Positions 40,576 to 52,612 of a stretch of DNA of 64,000 bases are shown here, piece after piece (within the stretch, counting starts at the first letter, position 1; every line of letters starts with the position of its first letter). The stretch covers positions 1,476,887 through 1,540,886 of the forward strand of contig RPFO01000359.1 of assembly GCA_009746045.1 (NCBI GenBank), given 5' to 3'. This DNA comes from Mesostigma viride (lineage: Eukaryota > Streptophyta > Mesostigmatophyceae > Mesostigmatales > Mesostigmataceae). A program made the translations under genes and the position numbers. The notes beneath the pieces were generated by a model that saw nothing but the letters and a program-made list of their open reading frames with translations, did not search any database and was not told where the DNA came from.

Positions 40576-42037
40576 CCTACTCCGGGTGCACAAGGTGCAC
40601 CTGCACCAGCATGATGTATCATACCAAAAGAGGCCTGGCATGGGGTGCATGATGTTTGTGGCTAGGCGATGGCTAGGGCATGGCGCGTCTCACAGGCCAG
40701 AGAGCGACTCTCTGCACATGCATGGGCGCAAAAAAAAAAAAATAAATTATAACATGACTCCGTTCTCTCGGTCTGTGGGCAAGCCCCCTCCCCCCAAGCG
40801 GAGGAGGCGTTTTGATGAGTAGTGCAGTGAGGATTTTCTAGACTAGATAGCTTAGAGTTAGGATAGTTCGATCACAACACCGCGAGCCCCGCCAAATTTT
40901 TACATAAATTATTGTCCGGATTTCGTCCGAGATCTAGATTTTTCCCGCGCCGCGAGAGACGAAAACGAGGAAAACACCCATGGCGGTCGAGCATCAGCTA
41001 GCGTTCTGAAACTTGCGTCATTTCAGTCGCCCGAGGTGTCAAAACGAAGCTTACATCACGATTAATCCATGGAATGACTTTGGAATGATATGCGCTGCGA
41101 TTGCGACGAGGGCATTGAACGGGACCAACATTTTTTTTGCAGCGCAACAGTTTTTTCGCAAAATCCAGATTTCTCGGTGGTACGTGTCTCAAGGTCCTGG
41201 ATACGTGAGGAAATGAAAATCCCGGCACGATAGCTCAGCTTGTTCGTTATAATATTCCCGAAAACGTTAGTGTTTCCGTTTTTTGAGTTTCGCTTTTAAT
41301 TTTCCGGCATTGACGTGAATAAATACGTGGGTGTGAAATCCGTCTGTTTCTTGCTTCGTGCAATGCATATCTTTGTCGTCAGATAATCAGCTCTTTAGGC
41401 TATGCCCGACCTTCCTAACTGCCCAGCCTGCGGCAATAAGCCAGCAGAACGTATGGCGTGCCCAAGATTCCGCGCAAAGGTCGCTAATGGTCTTCCGGAT
41501 GTGCAGTAAGTGCGGTAAAAGCTGCGAAAACTGCTTATAATGCCTGTAGAAAGCTCTTTGCGACAGTGTTTTCCAAGCGAGTTCATTGTTCTTTTGACGC
41601 CAGATATAAAAGGCAAAGGGGGCCATCGTTTTAATTAGTCGGCAGTGCGGTTTCGAGATGTGATGGGTCGGGCAGACGACCTCGCCACGACAGGCTGGGC
41701 TCAAGCTTCGCATCTCCCGGCAGCCATAAAGAAGCGCAGATTAAGCGAGGTGAGCGAGCTAGAGGGCCCAGAATCGTTGCTAACGCAAGGCAGCTTCTCA
41801 AAGGGTATAGAGCTCGATTAATAAGACTTTCTCAAGGGCATTATGCAGTGGTAATTGCCACCTTGTCCAGATGTTTGCCCTTGTCTTTCTGATTTAAAGA
41901 CTGTTTCAAAGAGGGAAAGGAGAACGTTTCCAACGTTGTTGCTCATTCATTACTGTGAAGAAAAAGCCTTTGCAGTTGCTGACAACAAGATGGAAGCTGC
42001 CTCATGCAAATTACCCAGGCAATGCAAGTGATGCAAG
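40576..42037. other. Intergenic region with one possible small gene
   Basis: It holds an A run at 40729-40740 next to another ATAACATGACTCCGTT fragment (40748) and otherwise unique, moderate-GC sequence. The possible exon at 41402 is listed separately. A 108-codon minus-strand frame at 41387-41713 overlaps it and has no domain. Confidence 0.4.
41402..41505 (+). CDS. Possible first exon with a Cys-rich start, gene not recognised
   Basis: ATG opens a frame MPDLPNCPACGNKPAERMAC followed by PRFRAKVANGLPD, running up to a consensus donor (CA|GTAAGT) at 41506. The C-x-x-C-G and later Cys suggest a small zinc-binding element. If spliced to the AG before 41656 (TGCGGTTTC), a further open stretch of about 80 codons follows to a stop near 41900. 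Neither exon has a recognised homolog, and the whole model may be chance. Confidence 0.22.
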
Positions 42038-42069
42038 GTGAGGCCGTGCATGGCTGATATTGCCTTCAT

Positions 42070-43290
42070 GCGTGAGTTTAGCAGGTGGCTGGCTGGGTGT
42101 GTGGCTGGCTATGTGAGCGGGGCGTGTATGGGGGTTTGCGAAGGTGCGGGCATGCGAGGGCGAATGGGCGGGCACACGCCTGGCTGGTATGGGTGTTGGG
42201 TAGTCAGGTGGTTCGGTGATTGGGTTGTTGAGTGGTTAGGTGGTTAGGTGGTTGTGTAGCTGGGTGATTGATTGGTTGGTTGGTTGCCCAGGCAGTCTTG
42301 CGTGGGAGGCTTAGGCTACAGATGCTTCAAGGGATGCCTAGGCGTGGGTGGGTTCCATGGCAGGTGGCTGGCTGAAAGGTGGATGCCGTGGTAAATGGCT
42401 GGCTGAGTAGCTGGCAGCACAGGCAGTTGGAGAGGGTGGGTGGGTGGCTGGCTGGTCATGGTGGTTGGATAAGTGCAAGGGTGGTGGGTTGTAGGCGAAT
42501 GGCCAGGTGGCTGGGTGATTGATAAGCTTTGGGGACTGCGAAGTGGGTGGGTTGTTGGATTCGTGAGTGAAGCAATCTCACGATTTCGAGGGTGGTGGCT
42601 TGGTGGTTGGTTGGTTAGGGATGCGTGTGGGTGGGTGGGTTGGTGGGTGGGCCATTGGTGGTTGGTGGCTGGTGGATGTGTAGATGGCTAGGTGTGGTAG
42701 GTGGGTGGGCGAAGGGACGGGCGCTAGATGGACCAGTGGGCGCACAGATATGGATGTGTGGATGGGTTTGTGGTTGGGACCGTCTCACCTATCGCGGGTG
42801 AAGGGCTGAGCACGTTGGGGGTGAGGTAGGTGGATGGCTGGTTGAGAAATGCATGTGTGGGTGGGTCAGCGGGTATAAGGGTGTGGGGGCAGTGAGTGGT
42901 TGAGTGGGTAGGTGCGTGGGTGGGTCAAGGGTGGGTGGCCGGAGGGGTGCATATGGGGCCAGCTGGGTGGGTGTTTCGGTGGTTGGGTGGTTGGGTGGTT
43001 GGCTCATTGGATGGGTGAATGCCTCCTTATTACCTGATTGGTGTGTGGGTTGCGCAGGACCGTGCCTTGGTGGGTGGGTGGATGTCCAAGTGGGTTGGTA
43101 GGTGGCTGGGTGCCTAGGTGCACGCGTGGTTATAAAAGGTGGGTTAGCACGTGCGCGGCTGGCTGGGTGGGTGGGTCACTGGGTGTGTGGACGGGTGGGT
43201 GTCTGGGTGCACGGGCGCGCGAGTGTGTGAGCACTTGTGTGGGTAGGTGGCCAGGTGGCTGCATGGGTGGGTGACTGCATGGTTGGCTCA
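42070..43290. repeat. Degenerate GGTGGSTGG-type low-complexity region
   Basis: About 1.2 kb rich in GGTTGG, GGTGGG and GGCTGG words without a fixed period, probably an old decayed minisatellite. Frames on both strands (WVGGW or PTHP types) are artefacts. Confidence 0.8.
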
Positions 43291-44331
43291 GTGCGCACAA
43301 AGTGCAAGAGATGGAGACATGGGATATGCCAATGCCATACCATGTGAGCATACGCGGATGCCAGGTGACATGTGCCAACAACAGGTGTCACTTCACCTTG
43401 CTCGGCATATTCTCGACATGCATGCATTACACATAGTTTATATCATGCATGGTGGGTGTTGGTAGCATTCAAGTGGCTGTGTTAGCGTGGCATGTCTTGT
43501 TCACCTTTCCTTCCCATTTTGCAATGTGCCAAGTAGGTTAGAGGTAATAATGTTGTCGTGGGCTATAAATATGGACATGCACTGCACATCACAGCTTTGT
43601 GGCGTACTGGCAATGTCTACCTTACATGATGCATTCTGCTAGCAATGGTCACCACGCAGGCATTCACGTGCACCAAGGTTTTGCACACTGTTTGTACTAG
43701 TCGTTCTTGAGTTGCCTGCAAAGATTTAACATGATGTGCCCCAGCTTGGGGAGTGTCTTGGTGGTTAGTGTTGTTAAAATTGTGAGTAAAAAGGAAAAAA
43801 ATGGTGACAAATGCTGGCAAATGTCACCATTTTTGGCTCTACATGATCTGAATTCTTGCACATGACTTGTTGAGACCATGCGTCAGGTGCTGGCACGATT
43901 GCAATAAGTTTTGGTGGCATTCCGACATTATTTGGATTTAATATTGATTTAAAATGGCCATGAATGACGAATGCTAGCAAAATTTTGCTAGCATTTGTCA
44001 CTAATTAGGGCTCCAAATGGTGTAGAACTTTGTACAACGTCAGAACAACTATTATTCGTCACCATTGCAAAGTTACAGCATAATCTGAGATCAATTATTG
44101 TTTCTATGCCACTGCAAGTGGTTTAGGTGGCCAATTTTGGCCTTGGATCTGGAGTTAACTTAAGCAGGGAATACCATGTAAACTTATCATTTTGACTCAA
44201 CTACTCCACCGCTAGCCAGACACATCCCAGGGAGTGGTGGGATCCATTCCTAGGTCAATATGACTATAAACTTGCCATGGGCCATAATTTATGTAAAAAA
44301 AAGGCCATTTCAAGGTGTTGTGATTACGCGG
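43291..44331. other. No recognised feature
   Basis: AT-richer intergenic sequence. Short duplications such as TTTTGCTAGCATTTGTCAC near 43983 and ACAAATGCTGGCAAATGTCA near 43807 hint at an old inverted or direct repeat, but no element could be bounded. Confidence 0.4.
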
Positions 44332-44501
44332 CTTCCTCCACCCCATCCATCATGGAATATGTGCTACATGATCTCCCCACGGAGGCATGTTATAATTTAA
44401 TTTAATTTTTTAAATTTAATTTTAATGACTCCGTTGGGAGATCATGTAGCACATATTCCTTGCTGGATGGGTGGGGGGTGCATGGTCGAAGCCGCGTAAT
44501 C
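44332..44501. mobile_element. Intact fold-back element (170 bp hairpin)
   Basis: The left arm starts GATTACGCGGCTTC (44332) and the right arm ends GAAGCCGCGTAATC (44501). In between, TGTGCTACATGATCTCC pairs with GGAGATCATGTAGCACA, and ACGGAGGCATG with the inverse ATGACTCCGT. The centre is AATTTAATTT. Nearly the whole element can fold into one hairpin. No coding capacity; the transposase source is unknown. Confidence 0.85.
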
Positions 44502-44553
44502 GAACTAACCTAACACTAAGCTATCTAGTCATGGGCATGCAAAGCATGGCTAT

Positions 44554-44628
44554 CAAGGAGACAACCAGCGCAGGCCAGAAATCGGGAGAATCCGGACCAT
44601 GGTAGCTCGAGCCTGCCGTTAACTATAC
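44554..44628 (-). mobile_element. Retroposon-like repeat, about 75-bp copy
   Basis: Minus orientation, beginning CAAGGAGACAACCAGCGCAG and extending through GGACCATGGTAGCTCGAGCC to CTGCCGTTAA. The 5' boundary and target duplication are not clear. Confidence 0.7.
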
Positions 44629-46219
<1,591 letters not shown>

Positions 46220-46252
46220 CATGTTGTTGTTGTGTCCTGGCACGCATGTTGT

Positions 46253-46519
46253 CCCAGACACTCCCGGCCAGTTAGGCTCGAAACACACGCCCTGATCAAG
46301 CAAGCTGTTTCCGGCCCCACCGTCTACATCATCTAGTCGCTCTACAAGTAAGCCAGCCATAATTTCAATATACGTAGATGCACAAGGCTACGTCATTTCC
46401 AGCACCATTCATATTCATCATCCTGAACGACTCGAACACGCGGAGAAGATAACGGCGGGCTCGAGCTACCATGCAGTCCGGATTTTCCCGATTTCTGGCC
46501 TGCGCTGGTTGTCTCCTTG
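46253..46519 (+). mobile_element. Retroposon-like repeat, 267-bp copy with 7-bp target duplication
   Basis: It begins CCCAGACACTCCCGGCC and ends with the constant 3' end (GGCCTGCGCTGGTTGTCTC then CTTG). ATGTTGT lies at 46246-46252 and 46520-46526. The left duplication abuts the GTT array, so it could be a coincidence of that repeat. Confidence 0.7.
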
Positions 46520-46643
46520 ATGTTGTGCATATGTAGCCACTGTTGCCAAGAATGAGCCTTGCCGGCATCATACGTACCTAGCCACCCGCTGCCACGTGCA
46601 ACGCTAATGCATGACCTTGACGTGTACCAGCAATACCCTTCAG

Positions 46644-47033
46644 CCGAGCTTGGCACTGGATTCGTTGTCCACATCGTCGCGTCGCTGTGCACAGCAACAC
46701 GATGTTTTCTGGCATACGCGGGCTTTTGGTTCCCGCCGCACATTTGAAAGTGCTGTCCTCCGGCTTTTTGCCTTTGCAGCGTGTGCAGTTCTTGGACGTT
46801 TGGAATCATGGCATGGCTGACGTGATGACTGAGTGGCTAGACCTTTTCAGAGGTTTTCCATTAATTTGCGGGTATTTCCTTGTGAATGGTGGGAGAGCGA
46901 TCGCAGCAATGGTGCTCACTACTTGACACTCCCGGCCAGTTAGGCTCAAAACACACGCCCTGATCCAGCACGCTGTTTCTGGCCCCACCGTCTAGGTCAT
47001 CCCGATTTCTGGCCTGCACTGGTTGTCTCCTTG
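46644..47033 (+). mobile_element. Retroposon-like repeat, 390-bp copy with 11-bp target duplication
   Basis: The longest clearly bounded copy. ATACCCTTCAG lies at 46633-46643 and 47034-47044. Its right half shares TTAGGCTCAAAACACACGCC with the copy at 46253 and the inverse of the copies at 16.9 and 4.0 kb. It lacks about 140 bp near the 3' end that other copies have, so internal deletions occur. The left 200 bp are not seen elsewhere in the window. Confidence 0.8.
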
Positions 47034-47185
47034 ATACCCTTCAGTTTACAGCCTAGCAACAACACAGCCAGTCACGTGCGTGTCTATTAACTGAGTAGAG
47101 TAGTTAGGATTTTGGTAGCCTAGATTAGAGTTAGCTTAGCTAGTTTTTCGCGGCTCCGCTCACCCCCACCCACCAGCAATTGAAT

Positions 47186-47260
47186 ACGTGCCACATGATC
47201 TCCCAACGGAGTCATGTTATAAAATTTAATTTAATGTAATGAATTTAATTGAAGTGAGAA
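47186..47260. mobile_element. Left arm of the fold-back family
   Basis: GTGCCACATGATCTCCCAAC then GGAGTCATGTTATAA and AATTTAATTTAATG match the left arm of the element at 44332. No right arm follows. Confidence 0.7.
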
Positions 47261-47299
47261 ACAGCTATTCCTGGGCTATGCACAGCTCGTTCCATCAAG

Positions 47300-49458
47300 T
47301 CAGCTTCTTGGCATGACATCAATCCTGGCCTGGACGAGGCTCCTGAACCTATTCTTATTGGCCTCCGCATCGGGATCAAATATGTTCTCATCATGAGAAC
47401 AAAAGTCCAAGTTGGAGAAATGCGAGCTACCCGCGAGCTCCGCCAGCTCCTCCGGCGTGACCTGCGTGTTCAAATAATCCTGGGGCCCTACACCCGCCTC
47501 CACCACGCCGTGCCCCAGCAACACACACATGATCGCGACCGCGCACGTCTCGTGGATATCCGACACATTACCCCGCATCCACGCGAGTCCCTGCTGCACA
47601 CACATGTCGGGGAGCACGCCCGTGTACGCCTGCGCGAGGTAAGGCTCGAAAAATGTGTCGTAGAACACATCCACGGTGATTGGGCTCACCCCCATGCGCT
47701 GGAGCGCCAGGAGACCCTGGTCGATGCCCTGGATGATGCCGACCTCCGTCTCGGCGCCCTGGTACATGATGACGGGGGCGGGGTTGCCCCGCTCTTGTAA
47801 CAGGAGGGTCACAGTCGTGTCAGTCGGCTTGAGGACGGTCAAGGTCGTCCCCTGGGGGCTGAAGAAGGAGACGTTGCCAGAGCCGAACCACTGGAATCCC
47901 TCCACGTCCATGAAGTGGAGAGCACGGTTCCACACGAATCCGATCCCGCTGATTTGGGACAGCTCGTCAAAGGGCAAGTAGCCGACGCGCTGGAGTTGGA
48001 ACTCTGGCAATGGTGAGGCGCAGGCAGGTGCAGGGAAGGGAAATATGGTCCCGCGAGAGAGTGAAAAACAAGTTTTGGATGTAGAAGGGTAGCTTCTTTG
48101 TTGTCAGCCCACGGGCTGGACTAAGTGGACTTCAAGCTCTGGTGAAGAGAGACAACAAAAGGAAGCCGGAAAGCATCTAATAAAGGAAGCCGGAAAGCAT
48201 CTAATAAAGGAAGCCGGAAAGCATCTAATAAAGGAAGCCGGAAGGCAGATGCTTTCCGACTTCATTTGAAGTAAGAGCATAGAATAGGTGGAGTTGGGTG
48301 TCATGTCAAGGGTACCGCGCAGCTTGTACAACTCTTTATACACCCCCTGGCAATGTATTTCGTATGTATTCAGTGCTGTTGGACGGTGTTGCGAGCAAAA
48401 GGCGGGGATGGTAACAAAGAACGACCCATCAGACGAGGCGCGGGAATTACTGGCCCTGCAGAGAGGCAAAAGATGTTAATTATTAGCTCTCGTGCTGCAG
48501 TTTGAGACCCCGGTGACCATCCCGCAGGGCGCAGTGCTAGGATTCATGCTCACGTGATGCAGTCTACATATTATTTAATTAATTAATCCGGCTGTGCAGA
48601 TGGTATGGGGGCCACCCAGGAGCAAAGGGCAAGTAAGTGCCGAATATCAATAAAACCGCGCAGTCTAATGCTGGCACACGGACAGGGTTTGCCACAAGTA
48701 TGTTAAGAGAGACAACTAATACAAGGAATGTTAATGCCAGGAATACGCTTTGAGCAGCGGAGGGTTTTATCCATGGTCCTATTCTCGGTCTTATGCCTAC
48801 TAAAGCGATGCAGGTCAGTGTCCACCTGGGTGGCTTGGTAACGAAGTCAGAGACAGTAGTGATGCTAATCATTAATATACAACAGGTTGCCCGTTTCAGT
48901 TTGCCTAGATAGAAGACATGTCGACGATGTTTCTGGTGCCATGCCAAAGCCTTGACATGGTAAGGAGAAAATGGATGTGGCGCACATACCGTACAGAGCG
49001 GTGCCGGTCTTCACGACGGCATTAGAGTTCTTCTTGCGCAATGTGAACCCACCGAGGTCGCTTCGCCCCGACTCTCCTTTAGATTCCTGGGACACGTCGT
49101 TAGCCCAGACACTGAGACCGAGAATGACGGCAAAACAGCAGATGGCGAGGATGATGAGGAATACGAGCCAGCCACCTCTTTGCTTGTGGCTCATTTGCAG
49201 TTTCGCATGCTGCATCGCCGCCGCTTTCATCTCGAGGTCCGAAATGATGCCATCCCCGTCCATATCCCACTGTTTGATCCAGTCGATTGCCTCCTTTTTC
49301 GTGCGGCGCGCGTCATCTCGTGGGGCGGCACTCGACAGCAATTTCTCGAGCTTCAACTCCAGCAAGGAGTGCGCTACCGTTTTCAGCTGCTTATCCTCGG
49401 GATTGATCAACACCGCAACGTGGACAGGCGACGCTGGCGCCGATGACGCGGCCGCCAT
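47300..49458 (-). CDS. EF-hand, single-pass membrane protein, paralog B (family not recognised)
   Basis: Two exons, 49458-48990 and 48003-47300, join in phase at the same codon (G|AG) as paralog A, giving 390 residues. ATG at 49458 is the start. A short N-terminus leads to a helix (about 25-60), then a canonical EF-hand loop at 65-76 (DMDGDGIISDLE) with acids at positions 1, 3, 5 and 12. A helix follows (about 77-90) and one transmembrane segment at about 97-118 (WLVFLIILAICCFAVILGLS). Next are ANDVS and LGGFTLRKKNSNAVVKT, then the second-exon domain beginning FQLQRVGYLPFDELSQI with QWFGSGNVSFFSPQG. Compared with paralog A the EF loop is intact, so calcium binding is plausible here. The two genes converge across 7.8 kb of repeat-rich DNA, which suggests an old inverted local duplication. 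Confidence 0.87.
48163..48250. repeat. 24-bp tandem repeat in the intron of paralog B
   Basis: Three perfect copies of a unit built from AAAGGAAGCCGGAAAGCATC and TAAT, followed by a partial unit and then a short inverse piece (GCTTTCCGACTTC). Confidence 0.95.
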
Positions 49459-49864
49459 TGTGAGCAATTCGCTAGCTCTTCTCTCAAGTGATCTCGCAGA
49501 ACCACTTTAGCAGCCGATCAGCATATACATATTATATACACTTGCTGAGATGTTGTTCGCCAAGCTGGTCAGCTGCGAGGTCGGTAATGTTAGGTCTACG
49601 GCTAGAAAGATGGTATAAACACGATAAGGCACTGAAGCTTGCAGGGCAAATTGCCGGCATTTTTCTTGCAATATACAAGGCAATATACAGGAATTAATAT
49701 CTTGTGCTTGATCAGCCATGGCACAAGATCTGCTGAGGTCAGCAGTCAGTCGGTCATCACATTTCTTAACACGTATTCCGGTTCCCTCAGCTGACCTTGC
49801 TTGACCAATACCTAATGACCTCCGACCAGCCTGAGGATCCTCTACATGTACATATACACCTAGC
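49459..49864. other. Spacer between paralog B and the retrotransposon
   Basis: It contains the paralog B promoter region. No motif assigned. Base composition changes abruptly to high GC at about 49865. Confidence 0.5.
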
Positions 49865-50421
49865 TTAACGCGCTGTCCCCCCCGGCGGGCCCCCGGGCTG
49901 CAGGCCCTCCCCGCTGGGTGCTCCGGCCCCCTGCCCCGTGTGCCCCCCTGCCGAGGCCCTCGGGGCGGGCCGTGGCCTGCCCGATGGGGCCGCCGTTGCT
50001 CGGGCCCTGGCGCCCTCGGCCCCGGGGCCCCACCCGTCGCCTGGCCCCGCCGACGGGGGCGCGGCGCTGTCGCCTGGGCTGAGCCCGGCCGACCCCCGGC
50101 GGGCCTGGCGACCCCGGCGCCCGCCCCCGGCCCCTCGCTCCCCGACGCTCTGGCCTCCCTTCCCCCGGCCGCGGTTGGCCACCCAGCCGCCACCCCCGTC
50201 CTTGCCGCGTGGGACGGCGGCCCCCGGGCCCACGCGTTCACCTCGTGGCCGCCCTCGCACATTGTCGGCGTGGTGGGCCGCGCCACCTTTTCTTGGGCGT
50301 ACTGCCCTTTGTTGCTGGACGCGGTCGGGCTCCAGGCCGCCTTCCCCTCGCTCCCTAGGCCCCCGGCCTTCCTGGCCCTAGTTGCGCAGGTGCGGGCGAC
50401 ATTTCTTTCCGCCGCCCCCCG

Positions 50422-51800
50422 GTGACGGCCTCGACTCTTTGGGGGTATGTCTTGGAAGGATATCACGCCGGCTGCCGGCTGCCGTGGCATCTCCCGGCCG
50501 CCCGGCAGGAAGAGCTGCTTTCCCTGGACGAGCGGGTGGGTCAGGAGGTGGTCGAGTTCGTCACGGCGGTGGCTCGAGACGCACAGGTCTCGGTGCGGGC
50601 GGCCTACCTCGCGGGCGGCGCCGACCTGGGCCTCATGTCCCCGCGGCAGCTTCGCCTCTTCTTGGACGCCCAGGCCCCGCCTCCCGGCCCGGTTGCCAGT
50701 GGGGGCTTTCTCATCACCTCCCTCAGCCTGGCGCAGGCCGCCATGCTGCGTGTGGAGTTCGGGGCCCCCATCGCGGTTCAGGGCGGCCAGGCCATCTTGG
50801 TGGACTCGGCCGGGCGCGCCCAGCCCCTAACCGCGGGGACGCCTGTTTCTGCCTTCCTCCACGACATCCTGGAGTTGGCAGGCATCCCGCACGAATGGCA
50901 CCCCGCGGCTGACCAACCGGTCGGCATCCTCTCGCGCGCCCAGATTGCCGCTCTCCCGGGTTGCTGGGAGGCCGGCTGGGACCCGCCCCCCCCTCATGTC
51001 CGGTCCCTTCTGGAGGGGGACGACCCCGAGTCGGGCTCCTGTGCCATCTGCCTTGAGCCCTTCCGGCCGGGGGATGGCTTGTGTCGCCTGCCCGCGTGCG
51101 GCCACACATTCCATCAAGCGTGCATCGCGCGCAGCTTGCTCCACTCCGTGCCGCGCTGCCCGTTGTGCCGGGCTGTTGTGCCGCCCCCTGGGACTGCGCT
51201 TCCTCTCGGCCCGCCCCCGGTCTCGCTGGGTCCCCTGCCGGGTCCCCACCGGGCCCCGGGGCCAGCTGCCTCCCCGACCCCTCGGCCTCCGCCCCCGGCC
51301 TCGTTGCCGGGGCCTGGGGTGGTCGCGGGCGCGCTGGCGAGTCCCCCTGGGAGGGGCGCCGGCGTTCTCGATCCCCCTCCGCTGGGGGTCTCCCCGGTGG
51401 GCACTGCCTCCTCCGTGGCCCCGGCGGGCCTGCCGGGCGCTGGTCGGGTCGTGGTGCGCGCGCCTGCCGGCCCGGCTGGGGAGACGCCGCAGGCCCCACG
51501 TCCTGCCTTTGCTGGCGCCGCTCCCCGCCACTCAGCGCCCGCCGACGGCCTTCACCGGTGTGCCGTGCTGCTTCCCACGGGGTCCCCGTGTGCGGGTGTG
51601 TTCCACAACCGTAACCTCCTCTGCCAGCACCTTCGCGCTGTGCACCCCGATCTCGGCGCGGCGGATCTGCAGGCCATGAGCTGTTACCGGTGCCCGGAAG
51701 CTCACTGCCAGCGGGTGTACTCCATTCACGGGCGCGCTCAGCACGCGCGCGCCTGTGTTGCTCAACGGCCCCTCAACCGGCCAGCAGTCCCGGCCCCCTC
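50422..51800 (+). CDS. Retrotransposon N-terminal part with RING-H2 finger
   Basis: Upstream sequence in another frame (to about 50420, ending ATFLSAAP) leads into this frame (TASTLWGYVLEGYHAGCRLP) across a C run, so the original protein started further left. A RING-H2 finger is clear: CAICLEPFRPGDG, LPACGHTFHQACI and VPRCPLCRAV supply Cys and His in C3H2C3 order. It is followed by a long Pro-rich linker, then a Cys/His-rich segment (HRCAVLLPTGSPC, CQHLRAVH, CYRCPEAHCQRVYSIHGRA) likely to bind nucleic acid. RING fingers normally act as E3 ubiquitin ligases; whether this one does is unknown. Confidence 0.75.
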
Positions 51801-52612
51801 CCCCCTCCCGCCTCGGCTCCCACCGGCTCCCAGCCCCCGCCGCCCGACTACTCGGCCAGTTGGCGTTGGCTTGACACGGTTCCCTGGGATGCATGCGCCA
51901 TCAACCCGACGTCTACCCTGACCGACCTCCCCCACCGCGCGCGTAGCCTTTTCGCGCAATGTGCAATCGTTTCTCTCCGGCGCATGCACGCCGCTCCGGA
52001 CGACCCGCTGGGCTTTAAACTGCACATGGTGACCCCCCGCCTGCTCCTCACCCCTCTCGGGCGTGGTGTGCGCGGCCTCCAGGGTGCGGTTATTGCCCGT
52101 TGCCGACGCTTTCTGCAGGGGGACTGGGAGGGGCTGTTTGGCGTGCCGCCCCCGCGCACGGCCCGGCTGTCGGGGGAGGTCAACTTCGAGCGGGTGGCCG
52201 CCGACGTCATCCGCCTCGTCCGCGAGGGGCAGCTCAGCCGGGCCATGACCCGCTTGGAAATGGCCAAGCTCGCCCCCGCCAATGCGGCTACCCTGGCGGC
52301 CTTGGAGGCTCTTCACCCTGCGGAGCCCGGATTCCAGCTGCCCGTGCCGGACCCCCTGCCGGCCCCCCTCCGGCTGGACCGCGACTGCTTCCTGGAGGTG
52401 ATGCGTGCGGTCCCGCGGGCTTCCTCTACCGGGCCGTCGGGCTGGCGCTACGAGCACTTGGAGGTCCTGGTGGGGCATGGGGGCGAGGACATTCTCTTTG
52501 ACACCCTCATTGACCTGGCGGCTGGTCGCGTTCCTCCCGCTGCGCGCGAGTGGTTAGCGGGCGCTCGCCTCCTCGCTCTGCTCAAGGGTGTCTTGCCCCC
52601 CCCGAGGGCAAG
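51790..52612 (+). CDS. Retrotransposon middle segment, before the polymerase core
   Basis: This frame takes over after the C-rich stretch near 51.8 kb and runs from DYSASWRWLDTVPWDACAIN through FKLHMVTPRLLLTPLGRGV to SGWRYEHLEVLVGHGGEDIL, ending where a C run near 52.6 kb shifts into the next frame. The last segment (TGPSGWRYEHL) corresponds to the region that precedes the fingers in early-branching non-LTR polymerases. Confidence 0.7.

Noticed and set aside
41387-41713. 108-codon minus-strand frame
   Set aside because: No domain and no conserved neighbour; it overlaps the slightly better plus-strand candidate at 41402.
49507-50490. 327-codon minus-strand frame upstream of the retrotransposon
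   Set aside because: GC-rich antisense frame rich in Arg/Gly/Pro, crossing the element boundary; no domain.
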